Below are positions 31,347 through 41,800 of a DNA stretch of 64,000 bases, in pieces. Position 1 is the first letter of the stretch. The number at the start of each line of letters is the position of its first letter. The stretch comes from Heliopora coerulea (lineage: Eukaryota > Cnidaria > Anthozoa > Scleralcyonacea > Helioporidae). The notes beneath the pieces were generated by a model that saw only the letters and a program-made list of their open reading frames with translations, did no database searches and was not told where the DNA came from. The DNA lies in contig JASJOG010000065.1 in the NCBI GenBank assembly GCA_030142905.1, positions 388,501-452,500 of the forward strand, written 5' to 3'. The position numbers were made by a program, and so were the translations under genes.

Positions 31347-33142
31347 CAGGGGGTGGACAAAAAAAAGTGACCCCCCATATAAAAATACGGCTTATGGGAT
31401 ATAAACTTCACAAGCTTGCAGAAGATGTGAAGAAATGCAAAAAACTATTCAGTTGAAGAATAAATTAGCTAAACACTTATGATTTATGATCCTCAAATTT
31501 GATTTTTACAACAAATGTAATAAGAAATAAAAATATTATTAAATAATATGAATATTTTAAATGTTATGCCATTGTTGTTGTTCGGCGTTACTAACAAACC
31601 TTTTGCTTAATAAACACGCTTTCAACGCAAAATAATATCACATTCCTACATGTATCATGCTACTGTTATCAGCAGTAGAGTTTATGCCTAAAATCTTTCA
31701 GTACTTTATTGGCATTCCCTTGGATTTTATGACAGCTTTGCATCGACTAGGCATGCTTTCAACAAGCTTATGCAAGTATTCGTCTGTTATCTCATTCCAT
31801 CCACTTTTAGTTATTTCGAAAAGCTTATCTTTATTCTTTGGGTTTCTATTTTTTGTCAAACGATTCAATTCAGCCCATAAATTTTCAATGGGGTTTAAAT
31901 CTGGCGATTGAGCTGGCCATTGCATAACATCAGTTTTTATTTTTAAGATATTTTGAAACCAGCCCACTCGTGTGTATGGGGTCGTTGTCGTGTTGGAATA
32001 CAAAACCATCAGGACATAACCGATTGGCGGATGGGACAAGAAGATGTATCAAGATTTTCCTGTATACTTCTCCAGTCATTATTCCCTTGACTTGATGTAA
32101 ATCACCAACGCCATTCCACGAAAAACACCCCCAGACATTAATGGATTTTTCATGTTTCATTGTTCCCTGCATTGAGCGATTTGACATCTTTTCACCTTTA
32201 GTTCTCCACACATATTGAGTGGATTGGTTTTGAAGACAAAATGGCGACTCATCGCTCCATACAACTCGCATCCATTGATCCTCGCTTCAACCAACATGCT
32301 CACAGGCAAAGGATAAACGTAACAAACGATTCTTTTCACTAACATAAGGCTTCTTAGATTTCTTTCTCCATGTCAAGCCTTTTTCTTTGAGACGGCGCTG
32401 AATAGTTTTGCGGCTTACTTTGTCTCCTGTCTGAGCTTTGAGTTGATAAGCTATTTCTTTTTTTGTCGGCGTTCCTGCTTTTGAACATTTAACAATGAAA
32501 CGATCACTTCGCTCACTAATTTTACGTTTTCGACCAGACCCAGGACTGCGTCTACAACTTCCACTCAACTTCAATATTGCGCAAAGTTTCTTTGCTCCTG
32601 AGTAACTCAGGTTATATTCTCGTGAAATTTGACAAGCACCAACTCCAGCCTTGAGCATTCCAAGAATTTCATGATTCCTTCCAGTCTTGGCCTGTGATCT
32701 TTCTTTCTGGGTCTCTTTTCTTGTCTTTTTAGCAATTTCCTCCTCTTTACCAATAATCCCTTTCCAGTGCATCCAAAAAGGGCTAATAAATGCGCAACTT
32801 AAAACTTTAGTATTTACGAAAACCATTCAAATATTGTGGGACGATAATTCTGATTGATTTTTTGCGACAACGTGAGGACTAAAGCGCATATGCTCAAGAC
32901 ATTCAAAGGTACATAATATTACCTAACTTTCGAAAACAACACGACCTGATATTAAAATCGACAAAAGTTTGTATTTTTTCGTATTTTAGTACTTAAATCT
33001 ATTGTGTAAGTTCAAATTTAATAAAATGTTGACCAGTCTGTGCTAAAACAAAGTGGTTTCTACATTTTCTATCACTTTGGTATGTGTTTGAATAAGAAAC
33101 CGTATTTCTATAGAGGGGCTACTTTTTTTTGTCCACCCTCTG
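31347..33142 (-). mobile_element. Tc1-type DNA transposon, 1796 bp, TSD TA
   Basis: Inverted ends CAGGGGGTGGACAAAAAAAA and (inverted) CAGAGGGTGGACAAAAAAAA, each flanked by TA. One transposase on the minus strand. Nearly complete, with few lesions, so it is younger than the Gypsy element it sits in. Confidence 0.93.
31698..32826 (-). pseudogene. Tc1 transposase (DD34E), two lesions
   Basis: N-terminal helix-turn-helix region (GACQISREYNLSYSGAKKL, KEIAYQLKAQTGDKVSRKTI), then the catalytic domain VVWSDESPF (D1), VFQHDNDPIHTS (D2) and QSPDLNPIENLW (E). About 375 codons in total. One in-frame TGA just before D1 (near 32285, where Trp is usual) and one extra A in a short A-run near 31955 after D2 inactivate it. 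All three catalytic acidic residues remain. Confidence 0.9.
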
Positions 33143-33144
33143 TA

Positions 33145-34764
33145 TGTAAAACCTCAGTTGATACTCATGCACTAGAGACACAAGAATTTTTCGTGGGGGT
33201 AATTGAGGAGGAACAAAATGTAGACGGTTAAGCAGAAGAATGGAATTTAACTGTTGAAATTTTGAATCAGTCTGTGCAATTCAAACTAGATACGGGCGCA
33301 AAATGCAACGTGATGTCAAAACAACAACTAAAGAAATTAGCGTTCACTAGAAAGTTAACTAAAACTAACATTAGACTTGTCTCCAACAGTGGAAACATCA
33401 TCGAAGTTGAAGGAACTATAGATTTATTGGTACATCACAGAAAGGGAGTATTTCCGTTGCAATGTTACATCGTTAATAAGCCTGTACAAGCTATTTTAGG
33501 GTTAATAGCTTGCGAAGAGTTAAATTTTATACAAAGGGTTGAGAACATACGTGAAGACGAAGGATGTGACATTTTTAAAGTCTATGAAGATCTCTTCTCG
33601 CCAAATAACACTGGTTGTCTTCCTGTAACGCATCACTTAGAGACGGGGAGGAATGTCAAACCAGTTGTACATCCGCCAAGACAGGTTCTTGCCGCTTTAC
33701 GACCAAAGATCAAGGCTGAATTAGATCGTATGGAGAAACTAGGAGTGGTCACGCCTATTACAACACCAACACCCTGGGTTTCATCATTGGTTACAGTTGT
33801 AAAGCCTGAGAAGATTCGTTTGTGCATCGATCCGAAAGGTATGAATCAAGCTATAAGAAGAGAGTACTACCAAATGAAGACCATTGAAGATGTCTTAACC
33901 CGACTAACAAGTGCGAACTTATTTTCAATCCTTGATGCAGCAAGTGGCATTAGACAGATTCCGCTATTTCAAGACATAGAAGGTTGTGAAGTGATTACTG
34001 ATGATCTCATTAAGTCACATTTTGCTCGCTACGGTATTCCCGATGTTCAAATAAGTGATAACGGACCTCAATTAGTCTCTAAGTACTTTAAAGATTTTCA
34101 GAAAGCTTAGAATTTTGAACACATTACAAGCTCGCCTGGATATCCACAAAAGTAATGGTGGTGCAGAGAGAGCCGTACATGCTGCTAAGATGCTGATGAA
34201 GAAAGCTTTTGAAGATGGCGTCGATTCACATATGTCCCTACTAAACCAACGTAATACACCTCGAGATTCAAAATTAGGCAGTCCAGCTCAACGCCTGATG
34301 TCCAGACAAACGAAGACACTTCTACATATAGCTGAAGAATTACTTAAACCTGAAATCAAAGACCCAAAAGTCGTTCAGGAACAGTTACAGATGTATAGAG
34401 CACAACAGAAAAAGATTTTGATCGCCGAACCCAAGAGTTGCCACAACTTAGAAAAGGGGATGTTGTACGTATTCGTGGACAAGATGGTTTCCAAAGAAAA
34501 GGAATTGTATGAGACAAATGCAAACAGCCTCGAACATATATGGTAAAATCGCCGATGGGGGTATATAGAAGAAATCGTAAACATCTGTTGAAAGTAGAAG
34601 AGCCTCCGCCAAAAACCGAATACACAGAAGACGAGATGCAAAACGGAACTCAAAGTAAATCAGAGAAAAAAGACGAAGTCCAAGAAGATAGTGATAACCC
34701 AAGCCAGTCATACTATACGAGAAGTGGTCGCTTAGTCAAGCTACCAGATAGTCTTAGATACTGA
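33145..34764 (+). pseudogene. Gypsy B protease, partial RT fused to partial integrase
   Basis: It resumes the zinc knuckle with the final Cys codon (TGT at 33145), then protease KLDTGAKCNVMSK (active-site DTG, 33262 on), then RT up to motif A (FSILDAASGIRQIPL). Right after IPLFQD the sequence is integrase (DLIKSHFARYGIPDVQISDN). The RT catalytic YxDD, RNase H, the integrase zinc domain and its first Asp are missing, yet the 282-codon frame is open across the junction. After FQKA a TAG and a one-base shift follow; the rest (NGGAERAVHAAKMLMKKAF) runs to the C-terminal YYTRSGRLVKLPDSLRY. Confidence 0.85.
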
Positions 34765-34875
34765 CATTCTTAGTGAACATGATTTACCTTTAAATTTTGT
34801 AGAAAATAAGAAAGAAAAAAAAAGATAACTTAGAATTTGGATAGATAACTTGCAACTTTCATAAAGTAAGGGAGA

Positions 34876-34998
34876 TGTAGTGGGATTTGATATCATTAGA
34901 ATTGCTAATATTGTGTCACTGTATATAAGTAGGTAGCATTTTAAATAAACGTCGTATTTCGTCTAATGTGCTTGTTCTAAACGGTACTAAAGATTACA
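34876..34998 (+). repeat. 3' LTR of Gypsy B (123 bp)
   Basis: TGTAGTGGG ... GATTACA, followed by ggacc. It has a handful of differences from the 5' LTR outside the MITE. An A-rich stretch before it could act as polypurine tract (GTAAGGGAGA). Confidence 0.92.
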
Positions 34999-35196
34999 GG
35001 ACCCTCGTTCTAAATGTTAGTTTCTTATTTTAGTATTTTCACCAGTGCACAATCTTTTTACATTTTTCCTGTTGATTAAACCGGTTTTGATTCACGTCCA
35101 AACCCTAGTTCTAATATCTTTTGTTGTCTTGGAATTATATTTTCGTACCAAATACATTTTTGTATTTTTTTTTCCTCAAAAACTATTTTGTTACAG

Positions 35197-35319
35197 GGAT
35201 TCACTCCACCTATGTTGGTGTTGGTACAATCAAAAAAACGAGCCAAAGAATTATTCCACGAGCTCATCTATGATGAAATTTATGTCGATGTCATTCGTTC
35301 AGACAGAATGCAAAGTCAG
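35197..35319 (+). pseudogene. DDX52: DDX52-like exon b (123 bp, phase 0/0)
   Basis: Acceptor tgttacag before GGA, donor GTCAG|gttggg. 41 codons including GFTPPMLVLVQSKKRAKEL and FHELIYDEIYVDVIRSDR, helicase motif IV region. Confidence 0.85.
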
Positions 35320-35922
35320 GTTGGGAATAAAAGTACTGTATTATTTATTGAGACTACAACGAACGAACATGACGGAAACCAAAATGAAATAGTCCATTGT
35401 TGTACGAAATATCGTGTATAATTATGATACTTTTATTACTTAAGGCGACAAGTTTATTAATGGTTGTTTCCACTAATTCGTATTTACTCCCTCATTAAAT
35501 GAAGGCTTCAGTCAATTAATCAGTCAGTTAATGAAACGGTTACACAATAATCAACCTATCGATCAATCAATGACAAAGTAATAATAGAATGCTGTTTTCA
35601 AATCTGTGTTTTTTTATCGTAATAAACATTTCGTTAATTCACCGGTTAAGCTTCATTTGCAAATTGCCCATGTCATATCTTGTAATGTGATGATTCTTTA
35701 TCACTCCAGTCATAAGGCTTTGCTGCGTATCTGAAAGTCATCAAATTTCGAAGCTGAAATTGTCCAGATGGTGTCACGTAATTCGTAACTGGGCAACCAA
35801 CAGCAAAGCTAAATTGGTCCATAGTTCCAACCATACGAATCCTTATCTACAAATCAACACATCTCCCCTTGACATATAAAAGGAATTTAATTCCTTTGCG
35901 AATTCGAATTACTGAATTACTG

Positions 35923-35955
35923 AGAGACAATGTGAAGTGTTTCCGTACGGGAAAG
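35923..35955 (+). pseudogene. DDX52: DDX52-like micro-exon c (33 bp), splice sites lost
   Basis: RDNVKCFRTGK matches human RDNTVHSFRAGK, which should fall exactly between exons b and d. The 3' flank reads ATAAAG (expected GTAAAG) and the 5' flank CTG instead of CAG, so both splice sites look mutated. Confidence 0.6.
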
Positions 35956-36066
35956 ATAAAGATTTAGTTTTTATATTTTGTGTCAGTGAATTCATGTGGT
36001 AGTTCTTACGTTGCTTGAAATGTTAGATTCCAATATGTTGAAAACTGTTTCATTTTTCTCCTTTAG

Positions 36067-36182
36067 ATCTGGGTTTTGATATGCACCGAGCTAATGGGAC
36101 GTGGAATTGATTTCAAGGAGGTCAATCCGGTGGTGAATTATGACTTCCCCAACGTCCAGTGTGGCGTACATTCACATAATAG
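36067..36182 (+). pseudogene. DDX52: DDX52-like exon d (116 bp) with a one-base insertion
   Basis: Acceptor ctcctttag before ATC, donor AATAG|gtatag. It encodes [20 protein letters not shown] and VVNYDFPN; from the base run CCCAAC onward the expected SVAYIH continues in the next frame. Confidence 0.8.
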
Positions 36183-36421
36183 GTATAGGAGTTCAGGCTT
36201 GTCTGTCAATAAAGTGACCTAAAAAATAGACAATAGAACTGTGCACAACTGCTAATTTGTGATAAAAACGATCTTTTGCAAACACGTCAAACAGTTTTAC
36301 AAGCGTTTGATTAGAATGAAGTTTTTCATTTGACAAATAGACCCCCAACCACTAAAGAGCTTAAATACTGCACGTTATTCATGCTTGTATTTTTTTGTTA
36401 TTTGATTTTTGGGTTGGACAG

Positions 36422-36492
36422 GGAGAGCGGGTCGCCAAGGAAAAGCCGTAACGTTTTTTACCGAAGATGACGTAGTGAATTTACGAAGATAG
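36422..36492 (+). pseudogene. DDX52: DDX52-like exon e, ends in TAG
   Basis: Acceptor gttggacag. It encodes GRAGRQGKAVTFFTEDDVVN followed by LRR and TAG. Human continues LLRSVANVI; the sequence CGAAG|ATAG looks like a lost GT donor, so the stop may be intronic read-through. Confidence 0.75.
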
Positions 36493-36742
36493 AACTCTGT
36501 TTTGTTGACCTTTAAGTTAATTACTCCGCCGATTGTCGTAAAGTGAATTCAGGACAAGTATTGAAATTTCTTAATGACCAGGTCGCGGAATTGAAATTTT
36601 TATCCCTTGAGTATCGACGTTTTTCGGGATTTTTTCCAAGCACATTTTAAAAAGGTGATATAAAAATGGGATACTGTGTGGGCAGTATAAAACAGCACAA
36701 AAAGTTAAAAGGTTGGTAGACTGCCGAATTTCTGATAAAGAA

Positions 36743-36778
36743 TTCTAACGTTTCGGGCTATGGTCCTTCGTCAGAGAG
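36743..36778 (-). ncRNA. Hammerhead-ribozyme-like motif
   Basis: The minus strand reads CTCT, CTGACGA, AGGACCATAGCCC, GAAACGTT, AGAATT. CTGACGA and GAAAC are exact core elements, stem II is weak (GG/CC with an extra A), stem I is AGA/TCT, and stem III would be the self-complementary ACGU. It shares GAAACGTTAGAA with the motif at 1034-1072. Likely part of a Penelope terminal repeat remnant; activity not shown. Confidence 0.42.
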
Positions 36779-37852
36779 TGAAACGAGTTGACTCGTTTCA
36801 AGTTTTCTCGAGTTAACTTGTGTACAACTGTTTACCCGAATGAATATTTTGCTCACAATTCGCTCACGAATGTTGGAATATGTCCTGAAGACACTCGTGA
36901 ATGGATTGTATACCGGTATATCAGGATGAACAATCAAATGCGACAACGTGGAAACAGCTCAGCAGCGAGGACGTATGCTTTTCCTCCATTTCACTTTCAT
37001 GACATTCGCATGCGCAATAAATGTTTTATGTCTTGCTTCACGTCCGAGTTAAGGCTCTTCTTAAATAAAAACAGCTTAAAATTTCATTCCAGAACAAGCC
37101 CATAAGGCTTGAACATTTTTTAAGGGCGTTTTGCGCCATATATAAGCAGGATCTTATTTTGTATTGTATGAACGGCACTAACTGTGTTCTTACACTGTCA
37201 TTGCTTTATTTTTTTATTTTTGGTTTCTCTTTTTAGAGAAATGGTTCAATCCTCGAAAAGAAAAGTTTTTCTCAAAACCACAGGACGATGGGAGATAATG
37301 GTATGTTCATTGATAAATTTCGAACTATCAATGAAGTGGAACTGTTTGATGTTTGAGAAACGTGAGAGCTTGGATATATGAAGGTAGATGAACGGGTTCG
37401 ATCCCCGTCTGGGGCTCAGAAATCATTTTCTGAGTATTGAGCTTGAAGATCGTTCATCTACTTTAATGAAGTGGAACATTAGGCTTGCTTTGTTTCTGTT
37501 TATGTAAAGTCACGACAAGTGAACCCGAAAAGTGAACAAAGGCTACATGAACAGAAGAGAACAAGCTATTAACACAAAGGATTTACGAAAGCCATTACAA
37601 ATAACCCAGTGCCAAGAAGTTCTCGTAAATATCATATGATAAACTGTTCATTACCCTCTCTTGTTCAACATGTATTAATGAAATATTAGACCCATGTTTT
37701 TTGAAAGAACCTCATGAGAAACGTCAGATATATATTTCACCTCCACAGACTTAACGCTCGGTCGGTAACTAAGTAGCTAGTTCAGACGCTAATTAATTTA
37801 AACATGCTGCTGCTAGTAGGCGGTCATCAACTTGCAACAATATGCTGTTAGC

Positions 37853-38119
37853 AGTGGCGTACCCAGACGTCAGGGTATTTGTAGTGCTAGGAGACTGAAC
37901 GAGTGCATCCTGGGGAAAACGCTAGATCTGACTGTTGCTCTCGCTAAACTGCGTCAGGTTTTATAAATGCAACACTTTTCACGAAAAGGAATTTTTAGCT
38001 TTGGGTAAGTTTTGGCTTTTCGTTTCTATTAGTTTCCGCAATTTTTTTCTCTATTTTATTTCTTTGTTACAAAAATTTGCAGGCCTTGGCCCACAGGCCC
38101 ATGCGCTGGGTGCGCCACT
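37853..38119. mobile_element. Possible hAT-like MITE, decayed
   Basis: CAGTGGCGTACCCAG on the left and CTGGGTGCGCCACTAG on the right are inverted ends of hAT type. I could not read an 8-bp duplication, so boundaries are approximate. A short reading frame crosses it. Confidence 0.45.
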
Positions 38120-38702
38120 AGTTGGTTTCGCGAAACTGCGGCTAAGATTACAGGTTTACAGTCGACATTTTTGTTGCAGTTTGACAAGGGCTGAGGTCGA
38201 CTAAGGCGATCCACGAACCAGGTGGAAATCGTCGGTTAAGTATAAAAAAGAGAGCCCAGCAAAAAAGACAAAGTATAGGCATTTTAAAATTCGTATGTTT
38301 TATTATGTTTTAATTTACCTCTTTTTGGTTTGTATCCGAAAGAATTCTGAAATTCAGAATTCTTTGAGATCAGTCATGGCAGTCACCAAGCTTTGAACTT
38401 TTTATCTTAATTAACACTGCCTACGTAGTATTTAATTTTTAATTTTGCTCTTGATAACTGCGTAACGTTGAAGTGATTACTTTCTCTGTGTTTGTTAATA
38501 GTAAGGATGGCATGTTCTCAGAATTTTCCGGTTTATTTTTGGAACAAGACGTCATATGCTGCTCTCCTACCTGACACACCCGCTACCCGAGCCACCCGAC
38601 CAGCCCAATAAAGCCAAAAAATACTGTTTGACCAAGAGATCTTTCGAAGGCATTCCTATATTTGCGATAACGATTTCCGAAATATAGCTAATTTAACTTA
38701 AG

Positions 38703-38847
38703 ATGGGCGGAAAGAAGGGAAATTTGGACGACTGCAAGGATGGCGAAAAACAGAAGGAAAACATTGATGCTTCGATATTTTCCTCGAATCGTAAGAATGC
38801 AGTGCCAGTAGAAAGCGATGAACTATCCGACTACAACGGTCTCCAAG
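38703..38847 (+). CDS. Unknown gene, exon 1 with start codon
   Basis: ATG in context ttaagATGGGC; an upstream A at -3 supports it. 145 bp, 48 codons plus one base. It encodes GNLDDCKDGEKQKENIDASI and ends DELSDYNGLQ with donor CAAG|gttaga. Confidence 0.7.
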
Positions 38848-41800
38848 GTTAGAAAATTCATTTCTTTTTGGCAAAGGTTAAATGGTTCGTCTGACATGCA
38901 CCCACTACTCATTTAGAGAGTACTCTTTCGGGTGTATTCTGACAATTCTCATCCCGAAACTGGAATATTCGTCGTCTTTCTTCCAATCCCCATCCACGTC
39001 AATAAGCATTGTTACTCGTGGTGTGTGGAGTCTCATCTCGTATACTTTAAAATGCATATGAACGGAAAATTAATTATATTTGATGTGAAACAACTGTGGG
39101 ATTGATAGTGAATAGTTTTTACAGCTCTTCATACCTCTCTTTAGATGCCTGACACAGATTTATATCTGTGACGTCATAATATTGAAAGAGGATGTTCACT
39201 TTTTAAAAACCTCTATGCAACGAGTAAATTTGACAACCACTGGGGTTACTTGGTTGTAAAACAGTGTTGATGTCCTTGATCAGGGGAACTGAAACTTAGA
39301 ACACCCTTTGAACTAGCCTAATGATAATAAATAATTGTGGTACTCTTATAAGTTACAATACTTTAGGTAGTCATATTTACCATTAATAATTATGCAAGAT
39401 GACAACAGTCAATTAAAATTGTTTGAAATCACCCAGAATAAAATTTCTAAGTGTGCCCATGCTCCTTAATGAGTTAAAATCAAAAAAATTTATTTTGGGT
39501 ATACAAAATTTTTGAATTAGCTCCACTAATATAATTGCACTGATGCCATGCTCAGATATAAGGTTTAGGAAGCTGTCTTTAGTAGATTTATGCTGGACTA
39601 GAGGTTTTTGCTGGACTTTCTCTGTATGGTCCAAGTTTGATTTTCCAGAATATCTATAAAAAAGGAAAGTTTGTATCAAAAACAAGGTGTTTGAAAGTGA
39701 AAGTCTTGTGCAAGTCATACCATGTTACATTAATTTAGAAGACCATGTAATTATGAAAGTTATGAAATTAGTAATGATTAGGTTATATGCAAGTTAACTG
39801 TTCCATGCATCAAAATAGTTTCCTTGACTATTCTAAGTTAAAACTGTTTATTATTCAAGACATTAGGACATAAAGTGAAGTATTTAAAAAGTTGTTTGTT
39901 TGATCAAAGTTTGAATAAGAAAATTTGTGGTAGGAAGTAAAAATCGCATAATTAGGGAAAAATAATAAACTGAACTTTGGTGTATAGTAAAAATACTTAA
40001 ATGCTGGTTATTGGAAGATGTCTTACTGGACATTAGCACCTCTAATGACTAGCACTGATATCAAGGCCTGAATCAGATATTTTTGTTAAATAACATGGCT
40101 CCTACCTGCCAGGATTTTCAGAATTTCAGTGGTGGTATTAGCACCAAACTTGTGAAGAACTGGGGGGAAATGGACCCTTTTCTCCATTAAATGCATTTTT
40201 CAGTAATGGATTTGGACAAATTAGGAAATTAAACTTCATAAGCAACAGTGCTAATGTGACCTTCCCAATTCTCCCTGTGCATTACAACTGTACTAGAGCT
40301 TTTATTAATTTTTTCAGAGGGGTTTCTCCTCTAGAAGATAACTGATGTTAAATTTTTCTATATTGCAGAACATCTGGCAGAAACAGTACAATATTCACAT
40401 GATGGTTATGTAAGTTTTGGTTGTTAAATAATGTCCTTATTGAGAAAGATTGCCATGTATTTACGTGCAGTTTTTATTCACACCAAGTGTAGCATTTGTC
40501 ATTAAATTACTTTGTAAAGCCATACAAATTTTGTTTTGGTGTTTTACAAGCCTGCCAATGCTAAAACCTCTCAAAGAAGAATAGATATAAGACTGAAAGT
40601 TCATCCTTTTACTTTGAGTGCAGTGCAAAAATCAAAAGTAAAAAAGAAAAGGAAAAAAAATAATGGTTACATAGTCAATGAATTTATCTTGTTTTTGTAA
40701 GCCAACTAGTAAAATCATATTGATATATGGAAACAAAATAATGGGAAAGGTGAAAAAGAGGCTCTGATTGACAACCTGGGATAATTTAGGCTCCAGGTAG
40801 TGACATATGTCAAAACATAAAATGGCAGATGAATGGTGGATCAATTCAATTTTATTTTATTTTTATCTCTTTTTCATTCTTTTGACCTTGAGAAAATGGG
40901 ATTTCTCTCCTGACTTAATTGATTGGTAGTCATTGGGTGTTTCAAGTTGTAATATTATTTATACATAAAATGCACATTTTTTCAAACAAACCCATTGCTG
41001 GACCTGAAAGAAAGGGTCAGGCATAGACATTGTCCAGTACAAATTTGTCATTTTTCTCTAAAATTAGGCATTTCAAAATTCATAGGTATGTCATCTAATG
41101 CTGGAGTTTTGTGCAAGAATATTATTTTACTGAATTAATAGAAATAGGAAATTTATATAATGAATAGTATATTACAAATGAAATTATATACTGTATTTTG
41201 CAGTATACAAGTTGACCTTTTATTTTTTCACAAAAAAATTCATGATTTTTATAATAGCCTGAATATAAGTTGAGTCCCTCAAATTAAATACTGGTAGTTA
41301 CCAGACAAAGAATAGTGTTTAAAGAAACTTTAATAACATGGCAAATCTTTTACAGCATATTTTTTTAATCTTTTAGAGGTCATTTTGACGTAGAAAATTA
41401 CACAAACAGTCAGCACATTCTGTCTTTGGTACATCTTTTATTTTGTCAGATTGTCCCTGCCAAGCTCAAACAAGCTTCTTGCTAACACTTAAACTTGCAG
41501 CCAGCAGTAGAGTTGTTTGACTTTTCAGCCAAGTCAACAACCTTAAACTTGAATTGTGCTTTGACTTAGTCATTTTGGAGGCATGTCAAAGTGTTTACAC
41601 CATAACAACAAGGTTTATGGTAAAATACATCAATCATGTTATTCTGTGATGTTGATGTGCCCATTCACTAACAATGAGCTGACTGGTCCATTTCTTGATG
41701 CATATGCAGGACTGGTATTAGTATATCCAGTCTATGATTTTGCTTAATTTCAGGACCCTTTGTATAAGTTGAGGTAGACTTTTGGACATAAGTTTTGGGT

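Larger units (their letters stand above)
30244..34998 (+). mobile_element. Gypsy-type LTR retrotransposon B, internally deleted, TSD ggacc
   Basis: Direct repeats beginning TGTAGTGGGATTTG and ending ATTACA, flanked on both sides by ggacc (30239-30243 and 34999-35003), a perfect 5-bp duplication. Downstream of the 5' LTR comes TGGTGGCAGCGGTGGGA, the primer-binding region. Gag, zinc knuckle, protease and part of RT are followed directly by part of the integrase. Two younger elements are inserted: a 218-bp MITE in the 5' LTR and a 1.8 kb Tc1 element in the zinc knuckle. Confidence 0.93.
29782..36492 (+). pseudogene. DDX52: DDX52/ROK1-like DEAD-box RNA helicase, decayed 3' part
   Basis: DDX52 (yeast Rok1) is a nucleolar ATP-dependent helicase for 18S rRNA processing. 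Five blocks match its C-terminal RecA domain in order: 29782-29872 ([19 protein letters not shown]), 35197-35319 (VQSKKRAKELFHELIYD), 35923-35955 (RDNVKCFRTGK), 36067-36182 ([16 protein letters not shown], motif V region) and 36422-36492 (GRAGRQGKAVTFFTEDD, end of motif VI). Introns remain, so this is not a processed copy. Damage: an extra base in the fourth block shifts SVAYIH out of frame, the motif VI arginine context reads HIIG, a TAG ends block five, and two donor sites read AT instead of GT. The N-terminal helicase half is absent. Gypsy B sits in its first intron. Confidence 0.85.
36493..38702. other. Intergenic DNA between DDX52-like locus and next gene
   Basis: Contains a hammerhead-like motif (36743-36778), a possible hAT remnant (37853-38119) and a half tRNA-like string GGTTCGATCCCCGTCTGG at 37397 inside a GTAGATGAACG/CGTTCATCTAC hairpin. 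No exon seen. Promoter of the next gene presumably just before 38703. Confidence 0.45.

Noticed and set aside
37384..37462. tRNA gene suggested by GGTTCGATCCCCGTCTGG
   Set aside because: Only a T-arm-like string is present; no D arm or acceptor pairing could be built.
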